Of a DNA stretch of 5,962 nt, positions 1-5,015 are shown piece by piece. Under the pieces are notes generated by a model that saw only the letters and a program-made list of their open reading frames with translations, ran no database searches and had not been told where the DNA came from. Positions within the stretch are counted from its first letter, which is position 1; every line of letters starts with the position of its first letter. This stretch comes from Anaerolineae bacterium (GTDB lineage Bacteria > Chloroflexota > Anaerolineae > Anaerolineales > Villigracilaceae). Location of the stretch: contig JAFLCF010000240.1 in NCBI GenBank assembly GCA_017303735.1, positions 1 to 5,962 on the forward strand, in the 5' to 3' direction. The translations under genes and the position numbers were made by a program.

Positions 1-165
1 TAAATTAGGCGACAGAACCTGGATGGGTTTTTTGCCATTAATTTCTACTGGAATTACATCTTCGGTGACAACAATATATACCTTTGCGTTTTCGGGTAAT
101 TGTATGCCCTCACTCAAAAGGATGCTTCCTTTTTGGACGACGCCTTCATAGGTTATAAGAGTCAT
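1..165 (-). CDS. AbrB-like antitoxin-type small protein, N-terminal part (runs off the window)
   Basis: The first 55 codons of a gene continue past the left edge. The reading begins MTLITYEGVVQKGSILL and continues with LPENAKVYIVV, a beta-strand-rich pattern with alternating hydrophobics. It resembles the short 'xGxVxxGxIxLPxxxxLPexxxVxVxV' N-termini of AbrB/DUF104-like antitoxins, which often precede a PIN-domain or RelE-type toxin gene. That role is inference, because neither the C-terminus nor a partner gene is visible. The start is well supported: an AGAGG Shine-Dalgarno at 172-176 lies 6 nt before the ATG. The gene begins 32 nt after the metG stop and appears to have its own promoter at 183-191, so it need not be co-transcribed with metG. 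The residues after position 40 (IPVEINGKKPIQV) are not diagnostic. It could instead be an uncharacterised small protein with the same fold. Confidence 0.7.
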   Translation of the reverse strand, partial: MTLITYEGVVQKGSILLSEGIQLPENAKVYIVVTEDVIPVEINGKKPIQVLSPNL

Positions 166-182
166 GTGACACCTCTAAAAAG

Positions 183-191
183 ATTATAGCA
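183..191 (-). promoter_or_regulatory. Extended -10 promoter for the antitoxin-like gene
   Basis: A perfect TATAAT at 183-188 on the minus strand is preceded by TGC, giving the extended -10 form TGCTATAAT. It lies 7 nt beyond the metG stop codon and 17 nt before the ATG at 165, leaving room for the Shine-Dalgarno at 172-176. No good -35 is present at standard spacing; TTGGGA at a 15-nt spacer is the nearest. That is acceptable for an extended -10 promoter. Confidence 0.6.
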
Positions 192-197
192 TGACGG

Positions 198-1991
198 CTA
201 ATTTCCCAACCGTCCACGCTCTTCATCAATGACAGTCGGTTCCAACTTCTTGAACAGCGGACCGGGTTGATTCAACTTCTGTCCCGGCTTCAGGTCGCTG
301 GGTTTCCACTGTAAGCCTTCAACGGGTTTATATCGCAGCACCCTGTGCGTGCCGATGGCGTCGGTGACCTCTTCGGTATATTGCTCGCCAAAGAGAGGAG
401 TCTCGTAAGCGAAGAAGCTATGTAATCGTTCGGAGGTAAATGGGATGAACGGGGCGAACATGACCTTCAACGAGTCGATGGCTTTCAAGGCGGTGTAGAT
501 GGTCTTGGCGGCGCCGTCTTTGTCGGTCTTTACGGCGCTCCACGGGGCATTGACATCAAGATATTGATTGACAACCGTGGCGAGTTTCATCGTCTCGCCG
601 AGGGCAGAGCGTAGGCGCACGGCGTCGAGTTCGGCGCCAACAGTGTTGAATCCAGACTCAATGGTGGCGAGCAGTTCCAAGTCCGCGGGGCGAAGCGTGG
701 TTGTGTCCACATTCGGCACAACGCCTTCCCAATGCTTGTAACAGAATGAGAGCACGCGGTTTGCGAGGTTGCCCCACGTCGCCACGAGTTCGTTGTTGTT
801 ACGCGCCACGAATTCCGCCCAATCCCAATCGCTGTCTTTGCTTTCGGGCATGTTCGCCGTCAGGTAATAGCGGATGGCGTCGGGGTCGTAGCGGGTGAGG
901 GCGTCGCGTCCCCAAACCGCCCAGTTGCGTGAACCACTGATCTTCTGCGATTCGAGATTCATAAATTGGTTGGCAGGCACATCGAACGGCAGGATGAGCG
1001 GCGCGTTTTGTTCGCCCGCGAAGAACTCCATGAACGCGCTGCCTGCGCCCATCAACTCGGCGGGCCATTGCGACGTGTGGAAGAAAATGTTGTCTTTGCC
1101 AATGAAGTGGAATTGCTTCGCGGCGGGGTTGATCCACCAATCGCGCCACGCTTCTTTCGCGCCCGACAACTGCGCCCACTCTATTGGAGCGGAGAGATAG
1201 CCGATAACGGCTTCGAACCACACGTAAAGCACTTTGGTCTTCCATTGCGGCTCATCGACGGGAACAGGAATACCCCAGTCGAGGTCGCGGGTGATGGAGC
1301 GGGCTTTCAAGCCTTCGCTTTCGATCTTGCGCAGTGACTCGCCTAAGACCGTGTCACGCATGTGGTCGGAGCGCGATTGCAGAAACTCTTTGACCTTCGG
1401 CTCGAGTTTGGAGAGATCGAGATAGAAATGTTCGGTGTCGCGCAGTTCGAGTGCGCCGTCACCCGTGGTGGCACGCGGATTGATCAACTTCTCCGGCTCA
1501 AGCACGTTACCGCAACGGTCACATTGATCGGAGCGAGCGTTTTCAAAACCGCAGATGTAACATGTCCCTTCCACGTAGCGGTCTGGCAGGAATTTGCCCG
1601 CGCTGGGGGAGTACCACTGCTTGCTGAACTCACGATAGAGGAATCCGTTCTTTTGCAAGGCGAGGAACATTGCCTGCGAAACCTTGAAGTGATTGTCACT
1701 ATGCGTGGTGGTGTATAGGTCGTAGGTGATGCCGATCTGCTGGAACAACTCAATGAAGCCTTCGTGGAAGGACTTGTACACTTCCTCAACAGGCTTGCCG
1801 AGTTTGTCCGCGCTCATGGTGACGGGCGTGCCGTGTGAGTCGGTGCCGGTGATCATCAACACCTTGTTGCCCTTGAGGCGGTTGTAGCGGGCGAAGATAT
1901 CCCCGGGTAAATGTGAACCCGTGATATTGCCCACGTGAATTTCGGCATTGGCATACGGCCAGGCGACGGCGACTAAGATGGTTTCGGTCAT
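198..1991 (-). CDS. metG: Methionyl-tRNA synthetase
   Basis: This 597-residue class I aminoacyl-tRNA synthetase charges tRNA(Met) with methionine in the cytoplasm, supplying both initiation and elongation. The Rossmann catalytic core opens with VAVAWPYANAEIHVGN, where HVGN (residues 19-22) stands for the HIGH motif. A zinc knuckle has Cys pairs at 144/147 and 157/160. The GKDNIFFH block lies near 298-305. The KMSKS loop reads KISGS at 350-354. An alpha-helical anticodon-binding domain includes NAPW at 481-484. The C-terminus ends without the EMAP-like tRNA-binding domain found in longer MetRS forms. I chose ATG 1991 over the upstream ATG at 2075 because GGAG (1999-2002) sits 7 nt before it. 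The extra 28 residues of the longer reading would be translated from a 7-bp repeat array and would precede the conserved core. The gene lies behind a leader resembling a Met-responsive attenuator. The altered KMSKS is the only oddity in the enzyme. Confidence 0.97.
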   Translation of the reverse strand: MTETILVAVAWPYANAEIHVGNITGSHLPGDIFARYNRLKGNKVLMITGTDSHGTPVTMSADKLGKPVEEVYKSFHEGFIELFQQIGITYDLYTTTHSDNHFKVSQAMFLALQKNGFLYREFSKQWYSPSAGKFLPDRYVEGTCYICGFENARSDQCDRCGNVLEPEKLINPRATTGDGALELRDTEHFYLDLSKLEPKVKEFLQSRSDHMRDTVLGESLRKIESEGLKARSITRDLDWGIPVPVDEPQWKTKVLYVWFEAVIGYLSAPIEWAQLSGAKEAWRDWWINPAAKQFHFIGKDNIFFHTSQWPAELMGAGSAFMEFFAGEQNAPLILPFDVPANQFMNLESQKISGSRNWAVWGRDALTRYDPDAIRYYLTANMPESKDSDWDWAEFVARNNNELVATWGNLANRVLSFCYKHWEGVVPNVDTTTLRPADLELLATIESGFNTVGAELDAVRLRSALGETMKLATVVNQYLDVNAPWSAVKTDKDGAAKTIYTALKAIDSLKVMFAPFIPFTSERLHSFFAYETPLFGEQYTEEVTDAIGTHRVLRYKPVEGLQWKPSDLKPGQKLNQPGPLFKKLEPTVIDEERGRLGN

Positions 1992-1998
1992 GGTGGAA

Positions 1999-2002
1999 CT
2001 CC
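1999..2002 (-). promoter_or_regulatory. Shine-Dalgarno sequence that decides the metG start
   Basis: GGAG on the minus strand lies 7 nt before ATG 1991. It falls downstream of the repeat array and supports the 597-residue product over a longer in-frame ATG at 2075, which lies inside the terminator loop region and has no comparable site. Confidence 0.75.
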
Positions 2003-2008
2003 GTTCCT

Positions 2009-2043
2009 CGATATTCGGGATTCGATATTCGATTTTCGAATAT
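2009..2043. repeat. Five-unit 7-bp tandem repeat (CGATATT consensus) in the metG leader
   Basis: Read on the plus strand the units are CGATATT, CGGGATT, CGATATT, CGATTTT and CGAATAT, exactly 7 bp each, followed by another CG. Units 1 and 3 are identical and every unit keeps CG at its start. On the transcribed minus strand part of the array forms a 9-bp hairpin. The array lies between the attenuator terminator and the metG Shine-Dalgarno, so it is in the 5' UTR of read-through metG mRNA. Confidence 0.8.
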
Positions 2044-2045
2044 CG
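2023..2045 (-). repeat. Perfect 9-bp inverted repeat inside the heptamer array
   Basis: On the minus strand CGATATTCG (2045-2037) and CGAATATCG (2031-2023) are perfect complements around the 5-nt loop AAAAT. No U tract follows, so it is not an intrinsic terminator. In RNA it would be a stable stem in the metG 5' UTR, 21 nt upstream of the GGAG. It may be a by-product of the repeat composition or may insulate the ribosome-binding site. Confidence 0.65.
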
Positions 2046-2054
2046 GCTCTTCTC

Positions 2055-2090
2055 AAACAAAAAGGCTGTCCGCAAAATGGACAGCCCGGT
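2055..2090 (-). terminator. Intrinsic terminator of the metG leader (attenuator)
   Basis: On the minus strand GGCTGTCC (2086-2079) and GGACAGCC (2071-2064) form a perfect 8-bp stem with a 7-nt loop (ATTTTGC). The T-rich tract TTTTTGTTT (2063-2055) follows directly. It lies 18 nt after the leader-peptide stop codon and 73 nt before the metG ATG, so full termination would prevent metG expression. It would also end read-through transcripts from the GT87-type gene. An opposing A/T arrangement exists on the plus strand, but there is no plus-strand gene to terminate. Confidence 0.9.
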
Positions 2091-2122
2091 TTTTCAGGGT
2101 AGAAAAACTATGCTTTCCACTT
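2075..2122 (-). promoter_or_regulatory. Predicted antiterminator helix competing with the metG leader terminator
   Basis: AAGUGGAAAGC (2122-2112), which is codons 27-30 of the leader peptide, can pair with GCUGUCCAUUU (2085-2075), which overlaps the 5' arm and loop of the terminator. The helix has 10 base pairs (one G-U) around a single A-G mismatch at 2115/2082. Forming it sequesters seven of the eight bases of the terminator's 5' arm, so the two structures exclude each other. A ribosome on the leader stop codon (2108-2110) would cover the upstream strand, whereas one stalled on most of the Met codons would leave it free. The pairing was worked out by eye and not from computed energies. Confidence 0.65.
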
Positions 2123-2200
2123 GGCGCAGCAGGACATTTCCATTCGCATGGACATCAACATGGTCATTGGCACCATTGGGAAAGCGGAAGTGAATTTCAT
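2108..2200 (-). CDS. Methionine-rich leader peptide of metG (30 residues)
   Basis: This small ORF encodes 30 residues, of which 8 are Met: positions 1, 9, 12, 14, 16, 18, 20 and 22. From residue 12 to 22 every second residue is Met (MTMLMSMRMEM). The tail SCCAKWKA ends at TAG just before the terminator. No membrane segment or domain is present. The likely role is as a cis-acting sensor: scarcity of charged Met-tRNA would stall the ribosome on the Met run, expose codons 27-30, allow the antiterminator to form and let transcription enter metG. It starts 10 nt after the stop of the GT87-type gene and 7 nt after a -10 box, and no Shine-Dalgarno precedes it, so initiation is probably leaderless. 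The composition could be chance, but the combination with promoter, terminator and the downstream MetRS gene makes that unlikely. Confidence 0.75.
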   Translation of the reverse strand: MKFTSAFPMVPMTMLMSMRMEMSCCAKWKA

Positions 2201-2207
2201 GAGCGTT

Positions 2208-2236
2208 ATTTTAGGCAGAGGCGGGCGCTTTGTCAA
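2208..2236 (-). promoter_or_regulatory. Sigma70-type promoter of the metG leader
   Basis: On the minus strand a perfect -35 TTGACA (2236-2231) is separated by exactly 17 nt from the -10 TAAAAT (2213-2208), which matches the consensus at 5 of 6 positions. The promoter is embedded in the last codons of the GT87-type gene, and its -10 includes that gene's TAA stop (2213-2211). Only AACGCTC separates the -10 from the leader ATG at 2200, so transcription should start at or 1-2 nt before the start codon. Confidence 0.75.
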
Positions 2237-3413
2237 TGGCAGGTTTCGGTTTCATGCGCTGGGCAACAAAAAGAAAGACCAGTATCAAGACCGTCGTGCC
2301 TAAACTCCACAGGTCTTTTTCAGTGAAGGCTTGCTGAACGAGCGCAAAGATCGAAGCCAGATCCAACAGGATCAAAAAGAAGAACGCCAGCAAAATACTG
2401 CGCTGCTTCTGCGCCAGAGTTCCTACGATCCACACAATTGGGATGATATACGGAAGTTGGTCATACGCCCAAAGGTAGATCGTGCTCACAAACCCTGTCA
2501 GGATGATCAAATTCATCGCCTCCCATGCCGACCATTTGGCTTGATTCCGCCAAAGGAGCAGACTCGCCCCCCCAAGCAGACTCAAGCTCAACGCCCCGCC
2601 CAGAAGCGTGGAACAAGGAGCCGCCCCGTCACAAGCGAGGTAGGCAAACGCCCAAACGTTCGAATGAACCCCGAGAGTCCGATCCATCACCGCATCGCTT
2701 GCGCCGAGAAATTTTTGGATCCACTGCTGGTCTTGCATCAATCCGATGACGAAAATGAGCAGTCCACCCAGTGCCACGCCTGCAATTGCTTTCCAATCTC
2801 GCCTGGCAAGGAACCACACACCAGCCAATAAAAGGATGGTCAGCCCTTGCGGCGGCTTGAGCATGGTGAATGCGAGGACAATGCCCGCCAACAAGGTTTT
2901 ATCCTTTTCAAGCAAAAGGATGGCAGCCAGCAAAATGATCAGTGGCAGGGCGCTGAGAGTCCCTGCATGGGTGCTCAGATAAAGCGGACCAAAAAACAGC
3001 AGGAAGAAAAATATTGGCAGGAGCAAATTGCGTTGTTGTTTGTCCTGCCATTGACTTAATAAAAGATGGATCGTGAGAGCAACTGCGATCAATGTAGCTA
3101 CCTGCCAAATGACATATGCCGTTTGCATCGAAAAGAAACCGAGTGGGATGCAAAACAATGCCAGCGGCAGGGGATAGGGGAATATCTTGTTCGGGCGCCA
3201 GTTCATGCCATTGGCATCGTGCCCTGCGAGATATTGGGTTTCGTCGTATGGATTCTCGCCCTCGAGGATCATGCGACCTGCCAGCCAGAAGAAGGAGAAA
3301 TTGGAGTTGGGCACGTCGAACCCGAGGCTGATCTGAACGCGGGCGAATATCAATACCCCGAGAAGGGCAAGAGTGATCAGAATGCCGAGCGGTTTGGAAA
3401 TGGAAAATTTCAT
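2211..3413 (-). CDS. GT87/DUF2029-type polytopic membrane protein, putative glycosyltransferase
   Basis: This 400-residue protein has roughly nine to eleven hydrophobic segments. They include residues 9-28, 80-119, 130-168, 173-203, 208-226, 268-287, 300-335, 339-360 and 370-385, some long enough for two passes. The pattern FSFFWLAGRMILEGENPYD (39-57), then FPYPLPLALFCIPLG (78-92) and KPPQGL (186-191) followed by RRDW, matches the DUF2029/GT87 family. That family holds polyprenol-phosphate-dependent GT-C mannosyltransferases such as PimE. Such enzymes would add a sugar to a lipid or glycan on the outer face of the cytoplasmic membrane. The specific substrate cannot be told from the sequence. 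At the position before FSFF, where family members usually have Asp, this protein has Asn38, so activity is uncertain. The ATG has no good Shine-Dalgarno and follows the yceD terminator closely. The 3' end carries the metG leader promoter. Confidence 0.8.
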   Translation of the reverse strand: MKFSISKPLGILITLALLGVLIFARVQISLGFDVPNSNFSFFWLAGRMILEGENPYDETQYLAGHDANGMNWRPNKIFPYPLPLALFCIPLGFFSMQTAYVIWQVATLIAVALTIHLLLSQWQDKQQRNLLLPIFFFLLFFGPLYLSTHAGTLSALPLIILLAAILLLEKDKTLLAGIVLAFTMLKPPQGLTILLLAGVWFLARRDWKAIAGVALGGLLIFVIGLMQDQQWIQKFLGASDAVMDRTLGVHSNVWAFAYLACDGAAPCSTLLGGALSLSLLGGASLLLWRNQAKWSAWEAMNLIILTGFVSTIYLWAYDQLPYIIPIVWIVGTLAQKQRSILLAFFFLILLDLASIFALVQQAFTEKDLWSLGTTVLILVFLFVAQRMKPKPAIDKAPASA

Positions 3414-3420
3414 AAGGTAT

Positions 3421-3445
3421 GAAAACCACCCGCGTGAGCAGGTGG
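3421..3445 (-). terminator. Intrinsic terminator after the YceD gene
   Basis: On the minus strand CCACC-T-GC (3445-3438) and GC-G-GGTGG (3433-3426) form an 8-bp stem including one T-G wobble, around the tetraloop TCAC. TTTT (3425-3422) follows. The wobble becomes a C-A mismatch on the plus strand, which favours minus-strand function. It starts 11 nt after the yceD stop and ends 8 nt before the next ATG. The T tract is short, so partial read-through into the GT87-type gene is possible. Confidence 0.75.
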
Positions 3446-3456
3446 CATGGAGGTTT

Positions 3457-3966
3457 TTACTTCAACAAGTCCTTCAACTTTGCAAAGGGCGAATCGGGTT
3501 CATCGGGGCGGTGACCGCAATCCTTTTCATTGAGGTTTTGTCCGCATTCAATGCAGAGACCCTGGCAATCGGGTTTGCAGATTGGGTTGATGGGAATTTC
3601 CAACACGGCGAATTCATGCAGGAGATCTTCCATATCGAGTTGCGCATCTTCAGGCAAGAGCAGACCTGATTCCGTGATCGAACGCTGGTCGAAGGCGTAC
3701 AGCTCGGTAAATTCCCAATTTAGGTCTTGGACGAAATCCGTCAGGCAGCGTGCGCAGTTGACCGTGGTTTCTCCAGAGAAATTGCCTTGCACAATTAATC
3801 CCTGCGGAGTTTTGCCGACATTGACATTGCCTTCGAGGTTGCGCAGTTCAAGGTCGCCATTGAGTGTGACCTTTTCCAATTCGAACGGAAAGTCGTGGTT
3901 ATAGCCGACCTCTTCATGAATAATGAAGCCGACGTTAAAGCGAAAGGGTTTACGAGGGTTGGGCAT
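3457..3966 (-). CDS. YceD/DUF177 family protein
   Basis: This 169-residue protein fits the DUF177 (YceD) family, whose members are linked to ribosome biogenesis, 23S rRNA and L32 production; the molecular mechanism in this lineage is not established. The N-terminal beta-rich half contains PQGLIVQGNFSGE (54-66) and the first Cys pair C71/C74 (NCARCLTDF). The second half has LPEDAQLDMEDLLHEFAVLEIPI. A Cys-rich block, PICKPDCQGLCIECGQNLN, has C130, C134, C138, C141 and a further C150. Together these suggest a zinc-binding site. Length and motif order are typical. ATG 3966 is the only plausible start because the conserved 'RKPFRFNVGF' follows directly, although no Shine-Dalgarno is present and the 5' flank is a 7-bp repeat array. 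In many bacteria rpmF follows immediately; here a terminator does instead. Confidence 0.88.
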   Translation of the reverse strand: MPNPRKPFRFNVGFIIHEEVGYNHDFPFELEKVTLNGDLELRNLEGNVNVGKTPQGLIVQGNFSGETTVNCARCLTDFVQDLNWEFTELYAFDQRSITESGLLLPEDAQLDMEDLLHEFAVLEIPINPICKPDCQGLCIECGQNLNEKDCGHRPDEPDSPFAKLKDLLK

Positions 3967-3971
3967 ATTAA

Positions 3972-4006
3972 GAATGATGAAGGATGAATGCAGAATGATG
4001 AATGAA
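3972..4006. repeat. Five-unit 7-bp tandem repeat (GAATGAT consensus) upstream of the YceD gene
   Basis: The plus-strand units are GAATGAT, GAAGGAT, GAATGCA, GAATGAT and GAATGAA, five exact 7-bp units. Units 1 and 4 are identical and each begins GAA. The array starts 5 bp before the YceD start codon and fills about half of the 71-bp spacer after the polyprenyl synthase. It leaves no recognisable Shine-Dalgarno for yceD. Spurious translations of this class (for example FCIHPSSFLI on the minus strand) are seen in intergenic regions of several bacterial phyla. Confidence 0.8.
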
Positions 4007-4037
4007 AAACCAATTCACCAATCTGCGAATGTACCGA

Positions 4038-5003
4038 CTATATTTTTCTATCTACAATATATTTTGCCAGGTTTTCCAGCGCATCGCGTTCGGCGCAGGC
4101 GGGCATTTCTTCGAGTCTGACGAGGGCGCGGTCTACGTGTTGCTCGGCTTCGACCATGGCTTTCTTTGTGCAACTGCTCGAGCGGATCTTCTCTACGAGG
4201 CGGGTCATGTTCTCGTTATTGGTCCAGCCGCCATTAGGCAGGGATAAAACATCCACATCATCGGGATTGATCTCAGCGAAGTAAATGGCTGGGAGGGTGA
4301 CCAAGCCGTTCAGCAGGTCTGAGCCGAGCGGCTTGCCGACTGCGTTCTGGTCGCCGTTGAAGTCGAGGATGTCATCCACGATCTGGAATGCCATGCCGAT
4401 CTGATAGCCGAAGTCACGCATGGCTTCGATGGTGTCGTCACTTGCCGGGCTGACCATTGCTGCGGCGCGGGAAGTCATTTCGAAAAGGGAAGCGGTCTTG
4501 GCGTAAATGCGTTTGTAATAGTTATCGCGGTTGATGAGACCACGCGAGGTAAACATCTGGGTCAGCTCGCCATTGACGATGGTTGCCAGCGTTTCTGAAA
4601 ATTGTTTCATCAGCGGCAGGTAATCGGTATCGGCGGCGAGTTTGGCGGCGCGTGCAAAGAGGAAGTCACCGGTGAGAACCGTCGCGGGCGGTGACCAACG
4701 CGCGTTGAGGGTGGGCGTGCCGCGGCGCAAGAGGGAGCCGTCAATTAGGTCATCATGGACGAGGGTGGCGGTGTGCAGCAATTCCACAGCAGCGCCGAGG
4801 TTGATGAGCTTTTCCAGCGGCGCACCCAGCATGTTTCCGACGAGCAGGCTCAGGGTCGGGCGGACGCGTTTTCCTCCGGCTGCGAGCAAATGCTCCAGCG
4901 CCGCACGCAGGTCGGGGTGGTGCTCATCCGCCTGTGCGCGCATACGTTCTTCAATGAGTTTGATTTCTTCTGTTACGGGTGATAGGAAAGTTACAGCGTT
5001 CAA
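4038..5003 (-). CDS. Trans-polyprenyl diphosphate synthase (probably medium/long chain)
   Basis: This all-helical isoprenoid synthase (321 residues from the TTG start) condenses isopentenyl diphosphate onto an allylic diphosphate. The signatures are complete and in order: GGKRVRP (43-49) for diphosphate binding, the first Asp-rich motif DDLID (84-88) with RRG (93-95), GDF (112-114), KT (169-170), the second motif DDILD (210-214), and GKPLGSDL (223-230). The residues four and five before the first motif are Thr80 and Ala79, not aromatic. The region HTATLVHDDLID resembles IspB/HepT-type enzymes, so a C35-C50 product for a quinone side chain or carrier lipid is more likely than FPP. Chain length is inference. 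I chose TTG 5003, behind a GGGGAG, over ATG 5036 (332 residues), which would overlap tatD by 32 bp and has no ribosome-binding site. It is co-transcribed with tatD. Confidence 0.93.
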   Translation of the reverse strand: MNAVTFLSPVTEEIKLIEERMRAQADEHHPDLRAALEHLLAAGGKRVRPTLSLLVGNMLGAPLEKLINLGAAVELLHTATLVHDDLIDGSLLRRGTPTLNARWSPPATVLTGDFLFARAAKLAADTDYLPLMKQFSETLATIVNGELTQMFTSRGLINRDNYYKRIYAKTASLFEMTSRAAAMVSPASDDTIEAMRDFGYQIGMAFQIVDDILDFNGDQNAVGKPLGSDLLNGLVTLPAIYFAEINPDDVDVLSLPNGGWTNNENMTRLVEKIRSSSCTKKAMVEAEQHVDRALVRLEEMPACAERDALENLAKYIVDRKI

Positions 5004-5015
5004 GTCAATCTCCCC
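5004..5015 (-). promoter_or_regulatory. Ribosome-binding site for the TTG start of the polyprenyl synthase
   Basis: GGGGAG (5015-5010, minus strand) lies 6 nt before TTG 5003, inside the last codons of tatD. The tatD stop TGA (5007-5005) sits in the spacer, 1 nt before the TTG. A ribosome finishing tatD could therefore reinitiate directly, which suggests translational coupling. Confidence 0.65.

Noticed and set aside
1992..2075. Extending metG to the upstream ATG at 2075 (625 residues)
   Set aside because: The extra 28 residues would be translated from the terminator loop and 7-bp repeats. GGAG lies 7 nt before ATG 1991, and the conserved MetRS core begins right after that ATG.
2064..2094. 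The same hairpin as a plus-strand terminator
   Set aside because: There is no plus-strand gene to the left of it, and on that strand the T tract begins after three extra bases. Minus-strand function explains it better.
1992..2200. T-box or S-adenosylmethionine riboswitch controlling metG
   Set aside because: I see no T-box core (TGGNACCGCG-like) and no S-box-like conserved segments. The leader is short and mostly occupied by the small Met-rich ORF and a single terminator.
2331..2831. Plus-strand open frame of 166 codons
   Set aside because: It is antisense to the GT87-type gene, has low-complexity charged composition, and has no family resemblance or ribosome-binding site.
3795..4013. Minus-strand 72-codon frame starting MVFHSSFCIHPSSFL
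   Set aside because: Its N-terminus is a translation of the 7-bp repeat array and the rest is out of frame within the well-supported YceD gene.
3967..4037. Terminator after the polyprenyl synthase, or a promoter for yceD
   Set aside because: No stem with a T tract is present. The best -10-like hexamers upstream of yceD (for example CATCAT) match the consensus poorly and lie inside the repeat.
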